DNA of 64,000 nt from Moraxellaceae bacterium (GCA_003543245.1 DPJB01000007.1:4701-68700); one strand, 5' to 3'. Numbered from the stretch's first letter, positions 16,131 to 26,352 are shown. Notes: generated from the letters alone by a model not told the origin. Numbers and translations: made by a program.

Positions 16131-17951
16131 TCAAAGACTTGCCCAGATGGAGTCAAAGTCCTCGTCGTCATGTGCACTGTTGGTGCGTGTAGCAGCAGCT
16201 TCGCCTTCGGTCGGGCGTCGCATAAGGGTGAATTCGAACTGGCTGAAACTCTGTGTGGCGCTGACCTGCTGGGTCAGCTGTGCCTTGACCTCTTCGCCGT
16301 CCAGGTTCAGCACCAGCTTGTAGCCGGTCCGGAACGTCAGCGCCGGGGTGATCAGTGTGGCCGGACGACTGATGGCTTTCATCTCCGGCAACAGCAGTGT
16401 CCGCATGTATTCGGAGGCTTCACCGGTTTTCTTGATGACGCGCGCTCCGCAAGGCTTGGCTTTGGGTGCCAGGACTTCGACGCCCAGTTGCGCCCCGTGA
16501 CCTGGCAACTGCTTGACCCAGCGGATGACGCCCACGCTCCAGCCATTGTGGCCATCTTCGCGCAGGCCGAGGATTTCGCCAGCCTTCACGCTGGCCGGGA
16601 CATCCCCGATCCACTCGATGCAATAGCCGCCCGGGCTGATGTTCACGATCTGGCATTGATGGGTGTCGTAACGGTCAGGGCCTGTCTGGGCCTTTTCCTG
16701 GAAGGCAAGCTTGTACTCGTGCTGTTCATTGCTTTCAACGTTGCCAAAGGCCATGGCCCAGACGTCCTTGCCATTCCGGTCATCGGGGCGATGGCTTGCG
16801 CCGCCAAGTGGCTTGGGCTTGAGGAAGGGGTTGTCCTCGTCCGCAATCATGAAGCGGCTCTGGATGCCCTGCATCATGGTGTCGAAATCATGCTTGCCGG
16901 CCAGAAAGTAATGCGAGGCAGTGAGACCAAGGGATATCTCCAGCATGCCGTCATGCATGACACGGGAAAAGCTGCGCTCACTCAGCTCGCTCCATGCCTG
17001 CACCAGATGCTGCAGCAGGGCCGAGTTGAGTGCGGCTTCGCCACTGGACTTGGGGCTACCTTGCTGGGCCAGTTTGAGCAGTTCGGTCAGGCGTTCCACC
17101 AGCGCGGTAGGGACAATGGCGCGGACGTGGTCTGCCGCTCCAGCCTGTGCCTGTGAACGGTAGGTGGGGGGTGCGTCCTTTGCCAGGTCAAACACAAAGA
17201 GTTCGCCGGAACCACTGAACTCACGAAGCCTGACCAGAGGCGCCCATATTTCGCTCAGCTGGCCGATCTGGGCGATTTCGCTCTGGCGCAGCTTGTTGGG
17301 TTTGCAGGTGGCCAGCAGGAGCGCCTGGATATAAGCCTCTTCCAGAGTGGTTTTTTCAGCATGGCGGTGGAGCATGTCACTGACCGGAACCAGCAGCAGT
17401 TGCTGCTCGGCGCCCAGCAGATAAAGCGTGTGAAGCTCCAGCCAGAGGTTGGGTGGTGTGTTCAGGTAGAGCTGTGTGGAGCGCAGCAGGTTGCCGGTAA
17501 GCTCCGAGATGGCGCGCTGGGTGGCGACAGAGGCCAGGCGGATGCTTTCAGGTTCGCGCTTGCGTGCCAGCTTGTCCAAGCCTGCCAGTGCGACAAGCTT
17601 GTAGCCGGTGGCAAGATGGCTTTGCATGGCCTGTGCCAGCGTGGCGACCTTGGTGGCCCGCTCCGGCAGCATGACTGACTGGTTGAGATAGTGTTTTGAC
17701 AGCGAGTTGCAGAGGGCGTGAACGGTCGGGCGCAGGATTTCCAGCAGATCCAGCCGCTCTGCGGCGTCAACTTGCAGGCGAGTCAGCTCCTGCAGTGTCT
17801 GGAATACCTGGCGCGAGGTTTCGCCGACATTCATCATGGGCAGAGCGTCAACCCACTCCTTGAGCTTTTTGGGCTGGTGATTGACGAGGCTCAGCCGGCT
17901 CAGGTCCTGAGCCGGAAGACGTTGCCGCAGGGGTTCAGCGTTGCTGACCAT
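16131..17951 (-). CDS. large PilZ-like-domain protein
   Basis: A 606-residue cytoplasmic protein. The first two thirds are mostly helical with no recognised motif. A C-terminal segment (about residues 400-500) resembles a PilZ domain: QIVNISPGGYCIEW matches the D/NxSxxG motif, followed by GEILGLRE, SVGVIRWVK and AQLGVEVL. The arginine pair that binds c-di-GMP is not clearly present. I chose ATG 17951; a GTG two codons upstream is possible. Its place directly upstream of the fimX-like gene, on the same strand with a 127-base gap, matches the neighbour of fimX in Pseudomonas. It may act with FimX in c-di-GMP-dependent surface behaviour; that role is inference. Confidence 0.7.
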   Translation of the reverse strand: MVSNAEPLRQRLPAQDLSRLSLVNHQPKKLKEWVDALPMMNVGETSRQVFQTLQELTRLQVDAAERLDLLEILRPTVHALCNSLSKHYLNQSVMLPERATKVATLAQAMQSHLATGYKLVALAGLDKLARKREPESIRLASVATQRAISELTGNLLRSTQLYLNTPPNLWLELHTLYLLGAEQQLLLVPVSDMLHRHAEKTTLEEAYIQALLLATCKPNKLRQSEIAQIGQLSEIWAPLVRLREFSGSGELFVFDLAKDAPPTYRSQAQAGAADHVRAIVPTALVERLTELLKLAQQGSPKSSGEAALNSALLQHLVQAWSELSERSFSRVMHDGMLEISLGLTASHYFLAGKHDFDTMMQGIQSRFMIADEDNPFLKPKPLGGASHRPDDRNGKDVWAMAFGNVESNEQHEYKLAFQEKAQTGPDRYDTHQCQIVNISPGGYCIEWIGDVPASVKAGEILGLREDGHNGWSVGVIRWVKQLPGHGAQLGVEVLAPKAKPCGARVIKKTGEASEYMRTLLLPEMKAISRPATLITPALTFRTGYKLVLNLDGEEVKAQLTQQVSATQSFSQFEFTLMRRPTEGEAAATRTNSAHDDEDFDSIWASL

Positions 17952-18202
17952 GGACACGATCCCGTGTGTTGTTGTTGTGCCCTCTGACGGGTATGGGCCT
18001 TGCAGGCCGTCCCACAGAATTTATTCACTGATCTGGCATTCTTAACCACACCGACCTGCGGGGGCAACCTCAAAAACCTGAAACGGGTTGATTTTTGTCG
18101 CGAAAGGTCTTGTTTCCCGTAGAGAAAAGCTGGTTGGGTCTGCCAGTCCTGATGTGGTTCTGCGGGTGCCGGATCTGTTGCATCGGGGGCTGGCTTTATG
18201 CA

Positions 18203-18218
18203 GAATGACATGTCATTC
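18203..18218. promoter_or_regulatory. palindromic operator upstream of tetR-type gene
   Basis: GAATGACATGTCATTC is a perfect 16-bp palindrome, 15 bases upstream of the chosen regulator start. A near-identical copy lies before the monooxygenase gene (18901-18916). Autoregulation by the TetR protein is the natural reading. Confidence 0.75.
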
Positions 18219-18233
18219 AGTTTTGGTGGTGTC

Positions 18234-18857
18234 ATGTCCAGCCGTCCGAGTCGTGAAGAACGTGCCGAACTCAAGCGAGAGCGCATCCTGGAGGAGGCGC
18301 TTACTGTCTTTTCTGAAAAGGGCTATCACGGTGCCAATATTGCGGATATCGCCAGGCGTCTCGAAATGGGGCATGGCACTTTTTACCGCTATTTCGAAAA
18401 CAAGCACGATATCTTCATCGAGCTGATCAACCGTGTGCTGCAACGGCTGGCGGTGGTGATGACCGAACAGAATCCGCACGAGGCCAACAGCCGCGAAGAC
18501 TATCGGTGCCAGCTGGAGGGTATCGGGGAAACCTTCATGCGCCTGTACTGGGAAGACCCGCGTATCGGCCGCCTGGTGTTTTATGAGGCGATGGGGGCCG
18601 GGGCCGAAGTGCGCCAGACGCTGGAGCGCATGAATGACCTTTCCGTGCTGGCAACCCAGGAGTATCTGCGTAACGGCATGGCCAAGGGGTATATGCGGGC
18701 CGATCTGGATGTGCCCGTGACAGCACGGGCGCTCATGGCGATGGTGTTTGAGGGGTGCCGCCAGGTCATGCGCGAACCCGACCAGAACCCGGAGCAGGCA
18801 AGCCGGCGCTGGATTGCCGCTGTCATGGCCATCATTCTGGACGGCATTACCCTCTGA
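18234..18857 (+). CDS. TetR-family transcriptional regulator
   Basis: A 207-residue repressor-type protein. The N-terminal helix-turn-helix is typical (ILEEALTVFSEKGYHGANIA, then MGHGTFYRYFENKHDIF); the C-terminal ligand domain (about residues 70-205) is variable. I chose the ATG at 18234 because the perfect operator palindrome occupies 18203-18218; an upstream ATG at 18198 with a GGGGG site would put the operator inside the coding region and is the alternative. It precedes, by 92 bases on the same strand, a flavin monooxygenase whose upstream region has a second copy of the operator. It is likely an effector-released repressor of itself and the monooxygenase. Confidence 0.88.
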   Translation: MSSRPSREERAELKRERILEEALTVFSEKGYHGANIADIARRLEMGHGTFYRYFENKHDIFIELINRVLQRLAVVMTEQNPHEANSREDYRCQLEGIGETFMRLYWEDPRIGRLVFYEAMGAGAEVRQTLERMNDLSVLATQEYLRNGMAKGYMRADLDVPVTARALMAMVFEGCRQVMREPDQNPEQASRRWIAAVMAIILDGITL

Positions 18858-18900
18858 TCATGGGCGGGGCAGGAGAATCCTGCTTTTTTGCGATGAAACG

Positions 18901-18916
18901 GAATGATGTGTCATTC
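18901..18916. promoter_or_regulatory. operator copy upstream of monooxygenase gene
   Basis: GAATGATGTGTCATTC shares 14 of 16 bases with the operator at 18203-18218, with identical half-sites GAATGA and TCATTC. It sits 33 bases before the monooxygenase ATG. Confidence 0.75.
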
Positions 18917-18949
18917 ATTTTTTCCACTGCAGTGGCAGGAGTCTGGTAA

Positions 18950-20467
18950 ATGAAGCAGTCGGCAGCAGGCGCGGTATCGGCACGCCAGCCTGAACATGAG
19001 GTGGTGATCATTGGGACCGGTTTTGCAGGGATTGGTGCGGGTATCCGCTTGCGGCAGTCCGGGATTACAGCCTTTGTCATGCTGGAGAGTGCGGACGATC
19101 TGGGCGGGACCTGGCGCGACAATCATTACCCGGGCATTGCCGTGGACATTCCGTCGTCGACCTATTCGTTTTCCTTTGAGCAAAACCCGTCGTGGTCCCG
19201 TGTGTTTGCGCCGGGACGCGAGCTTTATGCCTATGCCAATCATTGTGTAGACAAGTACGGGTTGCGTCCGCATTTGCGCTTCAATACGCGGGTGGAAAAA
19301 ACAGTGTTTGATGCGGACAACCGTCTGTGGGAGATCCATGACCAGCAGGGCCGAGTCATGACTGCGCGCTTTGTGGTCAGCGCCACGGGTTACCTTACTC
19401 AGCCGAAAAATCCGGATATTGCCGGGATTGAGACGTTTTCACGTCCCATCCTGCATACGGCACGCTGGGATCATTCGTTGTCGCTGGCAGGCAAGCGGGT
19501 TGCGGTGATTGGTACGGGGGCGACAGCCGTGCAACTGGTGCCGACGATTGCGCCCGAAGTCAGGCAGTTGCATGTGTTTCAGCGCACGCCGATATGGATT
19601 TTCCCCAAGCCGGATGCAGAAATTCCCTGGGTGCTCAAAAAACTGTACGAGCGGCTGCCGTTCACGCAGGGCTCGGCTCGCATGGCCACCAACATCAGCA
19701 CGGAGCTGATCATGGTGCTGGGCGTGGTCTATACGAAACAGATGAAGCCGCTGATCAAGACGGTAGAAGCAATCTGTCGGCAGCACTTGAAGAATCAGGT
19801 GAGTGACCCGGAGACGCGTCGCAAGTTGACGCCTGATTACGGATTTGGCTGCAAGCGTCCAAGCTTTTCCAGTGATTACCTGAAGACGTTCAATCGCAGC
19901 AATGTTGAACTGGTGACAGAGGGAATTGAAAGGATTACGCCGACTGGCGTCGTCACAAACGATGGGCAGGAGCGCGAGGTTGATGTGCTGGTGTGTGCGA
20001 CCGGCTTCAAGGTGTTCGAGAATGGCAATACTCCAACCTACAAGGTGTATGGCGTGAACGGACTGGAGCTGGGGCAGTTCTGGGACGAACAGCGTTATCA
20101 GGCCTACCAGGGCGCCTCGGTCCCGGACTTTCCCAATTACTTTACGGTGATGGGGCCGTATGCCACGACCGGTGCCTCATGGTTTGCCATGATCGAGTCG
20201 CAGATGGCGCACATCATGCGCTGCATCACGACCGCACGTGAGCGCAGGGCGACGTGGGTCGAGATTCGTCGCGAGGTGCATGATGCCTATTTTGCCGAGA
20301 TCAGGGAGCGACAGCTGAGTACGGTTTTCTACAACAATCATTGTGCAGGGTCGAACAGCTATTACTTTGACCGGCATGGGGATGCGCCGTTCCTGCGGCC
20401 GTCATCGGGGCTGGAGCTGTGGTTGCGCAGCCGCTATTTTCCGATCGGGAACTACCGTTTTGCCTGA
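18950..20467 (+). CDS. flavin-containing (Baeyer-Villiger-type) monooxygenase
   Basis: A 505-residue FAD/NADPH monooxygenase. The FAD-binding Rossmann motif GTGFAGIGAG is near residue 22 and the GGTWRDNHYPG segment near residue 50. A second dinucleotide motif GTGATAVQ lies around residue 188. The BVMO fingerprint FxGxxxHxxxW appears as FSRPILHTARW, with the glycine replaced by arginine. The ATG at 18950 has an AGGAG site upstream. It is controlled, by inference, by the preceding TetR protein through the repeated operator. The substrate is unknown; such enzymes oxidise ketones, cyclic compounds or xenobiotics. Its last 16 bases overlap the convergent LysR gene. Confidence 0.88.
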   Translation: MKQSAAGAVSARQPEHEVVIIGTGFAGIGAGIRLRQSGITAFVMLESADDLGGTWRDNHYPGIAVDIPSSTYSFSFEQNPSWSRVFAPGRELYAYANHCVDKYGLRPHLRFNTRVEKTVFDADNRLWEIHDQQGRVMTARFVVSATGYLTQPKNPDIAGIETFSRPILHTARWDHSLSLAGKRVAVIGTGATAVQLVPTIAPEVRQLHVFQRTPIWIFPKPDAEIPWVLKKLYERLPFTQGSARMATNISTELIMVLGVVYTKQMKPLIKTVEAICRQHLKNQVSDPETRRKLTPDYGFGCKRPSFSSDYLKTFNRSNVELVTEGIERITPTGVVTNDGQEREVDVLVCATGFKVFENGNTPTYKVYGVNGLELGQFWDEQRYQAYQGASVPDFPNYFTVMGPYATTGASWFAMIESQMAHIMRCITTARERRATWVEIRREVHDAYFAEIRERQLSTVFYNNHCAGSNSYYFDRHGDAPFLRPSSGLELWLRSRYFPIGNYRFA

Positions 20468-21366
20468 GTGTGTGCCGGACTGGTGACGGCCTTGCGGCAA
20501 TGATCCAGAAAGGCCTCCAGCCCCTGGGTCCGGTATTTCTGGCGGTGTATCAGCAGGTAGAGCTCGCGCTCAAGATTGAGGAATGGCGTGGGCAGGACGA
20601 CCACGCTGCCGGCGGCCAGTGCGTCTTCCAGTGTGCGCCGTGATGCGCACCCAATCCCGATGCCGGTCTCCACGGCGCGCTTGATGGCCTCGGTATGGCC
20701 GAACTCCATGAGCAGGTTAAGACGGCTGATGCGCCCGAGTATGGCGTTGTCGAATATTTCGCGGGTACCGGAGCCGGGCTCGCGCAGGATCCAGTCGGCT
20801 GCCGCCAGATCGTCGGCGGCAATCGTTCGAGCGCTGGCCAGCGGGTGCGCGGGTGCGGCAAAAATCACCAGTTCGTCGCGGCACCAGGGAATGACCTCGA
20901 TGTCGGGCTGATGGCAAAAGCCTTCAATGAACCCGACATCAATCTGGAACTGCTCCAGGGCCTGGATGACATGGCGGGTATTGGCAACATCCAGCGTGAC
21001 CTGGGCACCCGGATGATGCTGCATGAAGCTGCCTATCATGCCGGGCAGCATGTAGTTGCCGATGGTCAGGCTGGCCCCAATGCGAAGCTGGCCGATCAGT
21101 GCGGCATCACTGGAGGCTATTGACTCGATTTCGCTGACGCGGGCAATCGCATCAAGGGCCTTGGGCAACAGCAACCGGCCGGAATCGTTCAGTTGCAGGC
21201 GCTTGCCGACCCGATCAAACAGCTTTCTTCCCAGTTGTGTCTCGAAGTCGGACAGCGACATGCTGGTCGCACTCTGGGTGATGTTGAGGCTTTCAGAGGC
21301 ACGGGTAACGTTGCCGCTCTGGGCGACCGCGATGAAGACTTCCAGTTGTTTCAGGGTGATACGCAT
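20452..21366 (-). CDS. LysR-family transcriptional regulator
   Basis: A 304-residue regulator with an N-terminal winged helix (LKQLEVFIAVAQSGNVTRAS, then ITQSATSMSLSDFE and KLFDRVGKRLQLN) and a C-terminal substrate-binding domain with the usual PGSGTRE and GIGIGCASRR segments. The sequence resembles E. coli YeiE more than benzoate or cysteine regulators. It is divergent from the response regulator gene at 21607 and convergent with the monooxygenase, which it overlaps by 16 bases. Its targets cannot be told from the sequence. Confidence 0.9.
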   Translation of the reverse strand: MRITLKQLEVFIAVAQSGNVTRASESLNITQSATSMSLSDFETQLGRKLFDRVGKRLQLNDSGRLLLPKALDAIARVSEIESIASSDAALIGQLRIGASLTIGNYMLPGMIGSFMQHHPGAQVTLDVANTRHVIQALEQFQIDVGFIEGFCHQPDIEVIPWCRDELVIFAAPAHPLASARTIAADDLAAADWILREPGSGTREIFDNAILGRISRLNLLMEFGHTEAIKRAVETGIGIGCASRRTLEDALAAGSVVVLPTPFLNLERELYLLIHRQKYRTQGLEAFLDHCRKAVTSPAHTQAKR

Positions 21367-21606
21367 GGTCGATTCATCAGAAAAGCTGATAATGAATCAA
21401 CCCTATCAGGTTTGGCGGGCTTTGAAATCCCTTCCCTGTTGATTCCTCCGGGTATTGCTGCAGCTGCAGGAAGTTGTGGCTGGCAGACTTTTGCATTGCC
21501 CTGACCTGTCCGCTTCGTACCCGAATGCGGTATGGTCGGTCGTGGTTTTCTTGCTGGAACAGGCGTATCCCTGCCTGTCAGCCTCTGTGTTTACAGGTCT
21601 TGCATA

Positions 21607-22419
21607 ATGTCGTCTCTTCCGCCGTCGTCTTCCGCCACCCCGTCCTCTTCTGCTGCTCAGCGCAGTGTGCTGGTGATTGATGACTCGTCAGAAGATCTGG
21701 CCTTGTTGACCGAATACCTGCGGCATGCCCGGTTACGGATTGCGGTGGCGTTTGATGGTCGTGAGGGTTACCAGAAGGCTTCCGTCATGCTGCCGGACCT
21801 GATCCTGCTGGATGTCCGCATGCCGCGTACGGATGGCTTTGCCGCCTGCCGCTTGCTGAAGGCGGACCCAAGGACCCGCGATATTCCGGTGATCTTCCTG
21901 TCGGGCTGCAATGAACTGGATGACCGACTGCAGGGCTTGCGTCTGGGTGCTGTCGATTACATCAGCAAGCCGTTTGCGCCAGAGGAAGTGATGGCGCGCG
22001 TCAATATTCATCTGGATTTGCGCTCGCGTCTGGTGCACCAGACGGTAGCAGCGGTGCCGGAAGAGTCCTTGTCTGCACTCAACAGCACGGTGGTTGCAGC
22101 CATGGAAATACTGCAGCGGGACATTGGCAATCCACCTTCATTGCCCGAGCTTGCGCATCAGGTGGGCACCAATGAACGACGGCTTACCGAGCTGTTTCGT
22201 GAGTCCACCGGGATGCCGGTGTTTGCCTGGCTGAGGGAGGAGCGATTCCTGATCGCGTGCCGCATGCTGGCGGAGAGCGAGATCGACATTCAGCAGATTG
22301 CCGATCATGTCGGCTATGGCAGTGCCGGCAATTTTACGGCGATGTTCCGTGATCGCCTGGGTGTTACGCCCCGGGATTATCGGCAGTCGCAACGTGATCG
22401 CCGGGATGATATCAAATGA
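21607..22419 (+). CDS. response regulator, receiver plus AraC-type DNA-binding domain
   Basis: A 270-residue protein. After a serine-rich leader, residues about 20-135 form a CheY-like receiver with [10 protein letters not shown] at the acidic pocket, the phospho-acceptor in [10 protein letters not shown] (about Asp71) and the conserved lysine in ISKPFAP. Residues about 165-262 form an AraC-type double helix-turn-helix ([39 protein letters not shown]). The ATG at 21607 opens the domain cleanly; an in-frame upstream GTG seems less likely. Its stop overlaps the kinase start by four bases, so it is the partner of the hybrid kinase. The adjacent surface-protein locus at 25344 is the obvious candidate target. 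Confidence 0.92.
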   Translation: MSSLPPSSSATPSSSAAQRSVLVIDDSSEDLALLTEYLRHARLRIAVAFDGREGYQKASVMLPDLILLDVRMPRTDGFAACRLLKADPRTRDIPVIFLSGCNELDDRLQGLRLGAVDYISKPFAPEEVMARVNIHLDLRSRLVHQTVAAVPEESLSALNSTVVAAMEILQRDIGNPPSLPELAHQVGTNERRLTELFRESTGMPVFAWLREERFLIACRMLAESEIDIQQIADHVGYGSAGNFTAMFRDRLGVTPRDYRQSQRDRRDDIK

Positions 22420-25109
22420 GTACACGCATTGGCTTGCGCGCAGTGGCGCTGGTTGTGCTGTGTTTGCTGGCAGGACTCGTTCGGGCGCATACGGCCGCTG
22501 TGGATGCCGGGCACGACGGGAAGATTATTGCACTGGGTGCCGCACCACTGCTTGTGCTTGATGATCATGTTTCAGTGTTGCGTGACCGCACGGGAAAACT
22601 ATCAGTGCAACAGGTTGCTGATCCGGCGAGAAGTGCGGATTTTCATCTTGCGACCAGCAAGGATCTTGCGCCTGGCTATACGCATGATGCGATCTGGGTG
22701 CGTTTTACGCTGCAAAACCAGTCGACATTGCCACAAACCCGGTACCTTGAAATTGGTCCCCCGCGACTGCAGGATGTCAGGCTTTATTTTCATGACGGCA
22801 ATAGCTGGATATCCCGGGCGGCAGGCCTGCGTGTGCCAGTGAACCAGCGTGAGGTGTTTTCACGGCAGTCGGTTTTTACGCTTGATCTTGTGGCGGGTGA
22901 AGTGCGCACCTTCTATGTCCAGGTGGTCAGCGGCAATGCCATCATGATTTCGGCCCGGCTGTGGCAGCCAGAATCGTTTTATGATGATGAGCGCTTTGTG
23001 GATATGGTGAATGGTATCCAGTTTGGTGCCATTTTCCTGTTTTCTGCTTACGCCATGCTGCTGTTCTTCACGACACGAGAGCGTGCATTCCTGTACTTTT
23101 CCATTTCGATGCTGACGTACGGTTTTTATGATGTTGCCATTCTTCAGTATGGCTTCGAGTTCATCTGGCCGCACTCGCCGGACTGGTCGCAGCGCAGCCC
23201 CGGGGTTTTTCTGGGGTTGGGGGTGGCATCCACCTGCTTTCTGATTGTCGAACTGGCGCAGTTGCGCGAGCGTTTCCCTCGCATTGCAGGTGTCATGCAG
23301 TGGATGGCATGGGCGGCTCTTTTTCTTGTGCCGCTAATGCTGGTTGCAACGTACTCTTCTGTCGTTCCTCTGGCCAATGCACTGGCAATGTTGCTGGTGG
23401 TGACAAGTCTTGGTGTGAGTCTGGTGGCGGTATACCGGGGCTATCGCAGTGCCTGGCTTTTGCTGCTCGCTTTTGCAATGTTCTGGTTTACGTCAGCGCT
23501 TCGCCTGAGTCAGATTTTCGGATTTTTGCCGCATGGGCTGTGGGTGGATTATGCGCAGTCATGGTCGTTTGTCCTGAGTGGCATGGTCATGGCTGTGGTG
23601 CTGGCAGACAAGGTGACGCAATTCCGGCTGGAGCGGGAGCAGGCGCAGAGGGCCGTGCTGGCGGAACGGCTGGTGTCGGCACGACGTCTTGAAAAGCAGG
23701 TGACGGAGCGTACGACGGAGTTGCTGGAGGCCAAGGACAAGGCCGAAGAAGCCAGTCGGGCCAAGTCCACATTCCTGGCGCATATGAGTCACGAGTTGCG
23801 CACGCCATTGCACAGCATTCTGGGCTACAGCCGGCTGGTCCTGGACACGGATCTGGGGATGGTCAATCAGCGGCGCATCGAAGCAGTACAGCGCAGTGGC
23901 CGGCATCTGTTGACGCTGATTGACGAGCTGCTGGATTACGCCCGTGGCGAATCCGGTCGCCTGCAACTGGAACCTCGTCCGGTATATCTGCGGGCGCTGC
24001 TGGAGTCGGTAGTGGAGGATGTGTTGCCGCTGGCGCAGTCAGTGGGGGCAGACCTTCATACTGATATTGATCAGGCCCTGCCGCCAGTTGTACAGGCAGA
24101 TGCGGTGCGCTTGCGACAGGTCTTGGGCAATCTGCTGACCAATGCCTGCCGGCACAGTCACGCCAGCCGTATCAGCCTGCAGGTCAAGTTGTTGCCGGAA
24201 ATGAAGCTGGCAGCTGATCAGGCGACGCTGTGGATTGCCGTGCGTGATAACGGTACAGGCATTCCTGAAGCGGCTCGTGAGCGGATTTTCCGTCCGTTTG
24301 AACAGGTGGCGGCTACGGCAACCAGCCAGGGGGTGGGGTTGGGGTTGGCCATTGCCCATCAACTGGTGGGTCTGATGGGCGGGGTGTTGCAGTGCGATTG
24401 CCCGGCGACCGGTGGCAGCCTCTTTCATTTTCGCATCACGCTGTCGCTGGCCGCCGAGTCGGACCTGGCGGCAGTACAGGGGCCCCTCGCCCCGCATCAG
24501 TATGAGGGCAGGGTCCGGCGTATTCTGGTGGTGGACGATATTGCCGAGAACCGTGCGTTACTGGCGGACATTCTGGCCAGTTCGGGTTTTGACCTGGCGC
24601 TGGCAGCAAACGGTGAGGCAGCGCTTTCCCTGCTGGCAACGCAGTCATTCGATGCCGCCATTATTGACCAGTTCATGCCTGGCTTGAGCGGGTGGCAGGT
24701 GCTTCGCCGCGCGCGGGAGCAGAAATGCTTCCTGCCCTTCCTGCTGCTCTCTGCCACCCGTCCGGTGCCACCAGTGGACTGGCCTGCCGACTTGTCATTT
24801 GCGGCAACCCTGATGAAGCCTGTTGATCCGGACGGATTGCTCCGCGCACTGGGCGGGGTACTGGGTCTGGGTACTGAGGAAAGCCTTCCCCGCCATCGTG
24901 CGGTCAACCCCCCACAGGAGTGGTGTCGTCCCTCTGCCCAAAGTCTGGATCGCCTGCTGCAGGCGGTGGAAATGGGGCAGGTGACAGACATTGAAGAGTG
25001 GGTGGATGACATCATCACGACCCATCCTGAGTCACAGGAGTTTGCACAGATTGTGCGCGATGCGGTCCGGCGGCTCGATTTCACAACCATTCGCCGGCTT
25101 CTGGAGTAG
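22416..25109 (+). CDS. hybrid sensor histidine kinase with 7TMR-DISM input
   Basis: An 897-residue membrane kinase. A signal peptide (residues 1-24) precedes a periplasmic 7TMR-DISM extracellular domain (about 45-185). About seven membrane helices follow (195-395), then a coiled coil. The HisKA domain has [10 protein letters not shown] with the phospho-histidine near residue 460. The ATPase domain has [16 protein letters not shown] and [10 protein letters not shown]. The C-terminal receiver has [11 protein letters not shown] and IIDQFMPG with Asp near 750, and about 85 residues of mostly helical tail follow. It is coupled to the preceding response regulator by an ATGA overlap. DISM receptors often sense carbohydrates or small periplasmic ligands; the signal here is unknown. 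Confidence 0.92.
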   Translation: MSTRIGLRAVALVVLCLLAGLVRAHTAAVDAGHDGKIIALGAAPLLVLDDHVSVLRDRTGKLSVQQVADPARSADFHLATSKDLAPGYTHDAIWVRFTLQNQSTLPQTRYLEIGPPRLQDVRLYFHDGNSWISRAAGLRVPVNQREVFSRQSVFTLDLVAGEVRTFYVQVVSGNAIMISARLWQPESFYDDERFVDMVNGIQFGAIFLFSAYAMLLFFTTRERAFLYFSISMLTYGFYDVAILQYGFEFIWPHSPDWSQRSPGVFLGLGVASTCFLIVELAQLRERFPRIAGVMQWMAWAALFLVPLMLVATYSSVVPLANALAMLLVVTSLGVSLVAVYRGYRSAWLLLLAFAMFWFTSALRLSQIFGFLPHGLWVDYAQSWSFVLSGMVMAVVLADKVTQFRLEREQAQRAVLAERLVSARRLEKQVTERTTELLEAKDKAEEASRAKSTFLAHMSHELRTPLHSILGYSRLVLDTDLGMVNQRRIEAVQRSGRHLLTLIDELLDYARGESGRLQLEPRPVYLRALLESVVEDVLPLAQSVGADLHTDIDQALPPVVQADAVRLRQVLGNLLTNACRHSHASRISLQVKLLPEMKLAADQATLWIAVRDNGTGIPEAARERIFRPFEQVAATATSQGVGLGLAIAHQLVGLMGGVLQCDCPATGGSLFHFRITLSLAAESDLAAVQGPLAPHQYEGRVRRILVVDDIAENRALLADILASSGFDLALAANGEAALSLLATQSFDAAIIDQFMPGLSGWQVLRRAREQKCFLPFLLLSATRPVPPVDWPADLSFAATLMKPVDPDGLLRALGGVLGLGTEESLPRHRAVNPPQEWCRPSAQSLDRLLQAVEMGQVTDIEEWVDDIITTHPESQEFAQIVRDAVRRLDFTTIRRLLE

Positions 25110-25343
25110 CTTGCCGCTTGTCGTGATTTCTGGCGGCCTGGTCAGAAACGCCCTTCTTAAAGTCGCTTCCCCATAAAAACCAGCAGGTTGAGCATAAGTC
25201 TTTACTACCCCAAAAGAGGTAATTTTGGAGAGTAAATGTGAACTGCTTCGCATTTTTCACACCCGGGGTGCCGGGTACGGACGAGTAAACCCAGGAAGGG
25301 GCCGGAGCGGGACACATAACCAGTGCAACCAACCGGGGCTTCC
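25110..25343 (+). other. leader region of the surface-protein locus
   Basis: A 234-base gap between the kinase gene and the first surface-protein gene. Small inverted repeats are visible (CCAAAA...TTTTGG near 25210-25230 and CCCGG...CCGGG near 25261-25276). No clear promoter or known riboswitch core was recognised. Confidence 0.35.
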
Positions 25344-26339
25344 ATGACACATTCTACTTATCTGGCCAGGATGGCACTTTTGATGGCAGCGGTGCTGGCG
25401 CCGGCTGTCCATGCTGCAGGAACCGCAGCAGGCACGGATATCACCAACACCGCCACAGCCACCTTTACTGATCCAGGTGGTACGCCGGTGACGGTGCCGT
25501 CTAATACGTCAATCTTGCAGGTCGACGAAATTCTGGATGTGACAGTGGTGTCAAATGATGCCGGCAACGTGGCTGTCACCACTCCTGATGCCGACGTACC
25601 GCTCAAGTTCACCGTGACCAACATCGGTAACGGTGACGAGACCTTTGCGCTGACGTTCAACAACGCGCTGGGTGGCGACCAGTTCAATCCCTCCAATACC
25701 CGTATTTATCTCGATGCCAACGGCAATGGCACTTTTGAAATCGGCACGGACACACTGTATGTGGCCGGAACCAATGACCCCGTGCTGGCGGCTGATGGCA
25801 CCCGGGTCGTGTTTGTGGTCAGTGATATTCCGGGCAGCCTTGCCAATACCAATGTTGGTCTGGTCAGCCTGATTGCCGAGGCCGTTACCGTACAGGCAAC
25901 GCCGGGTGCCGATGCACCGGGTACCGCATTTGCCGGTCAGGGTGCGCTGGGCAGCGATGCCGTCGTGGGTAGCACGCAGGCTGATGCCACGGCGCAACGC
26001 GGTTTTGTGGTGTCGCAGGTAACCACAACATTCACCAAGAGCCAGGCCGTGGTGAATGATCCTGTGTTCGGTACCAATGCCGTGCCGGGTGCCACCATTA
26101 CTTACACCCTTGAACTTGATGCTACCGGCTCCGGCAACCTGACCGGTGCGGCAATCAGTGACCCGATTCCTGCCGGCACCTCCTATGTTCCGGGCTCCCT
26201 CACGCTCAATTCTGTAGCACTGACTGATGTGGCGGATGCCGATGCAGGCAGCGTGGTTGCAGGAACGGTGACGGTCACTCTGGGGACGGTTGCTGCACCG
26301 GCAACAAATACGGTCACCTTCCAGGTGACGATCGACTGA
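25344..26339 (+). CDS. secreted DUF11-like surface protein, first of locus
   Basis: A 331-residue exported protein. The ATG at 25344 gives a signal peptide cleaved after VHA. The mature N-terminus AGTAAGTDITNTATATF recurs almost unchanged in the protein encoded at 27217 and, in part, at 28472-28600. A central beta-rich region has aspartate-rich LDANGNGTFEIGTD, a calcium-type loop. The C-terminal part has the DUF11-like pattern VNDPVFGTNAVPGATITYTL and ISDPIPAGTSYVPGS. There are no cysteines for anchoring and no membrane anchor, so it is a periplasmic or surface-associated protein. It begins the locus downstream of the two-component system. Confidence 0.72.
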   Translation: MTHSTYLARMALLMAAVLAPAVHAAGTAAGTDITNTATATFTDPGGTPVTVPSNTSILQVDEILDVTVVSNDAGNVAVTTPDADVPLKFTVTNIGNGDETFALTFNNALGGDQFNPSNTRIYLDANGNGTFEIGTDTLYVAGTNDPVLAADGTRVVFVVSDIPGSLANTNVGLVSLIAEAVTVQATPGADAPGTAFAGQGALGSDAVVGSTQADATAQRGFVVSQVTTTFTKSQAVVNDPVFGTNAVPGATITYTLELDATGSGNLTGAAISDPIPAGTSYVPGSLTLNSVALTDVADADAGSVVAGTVTVTLGTVAAPATNTVTFQVTID

Positions 26340-26352
26340 TTGGGGGTTGGCA

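Noticed and set aside
25110..25343. Possible c-di-GMP-I type riboswitch before the surface locus
   Set aside because: A faint AAACC...GGGAC resemblance exists, but the conserved GGGACGCAAAGC core and the proper stem spacing are absent.
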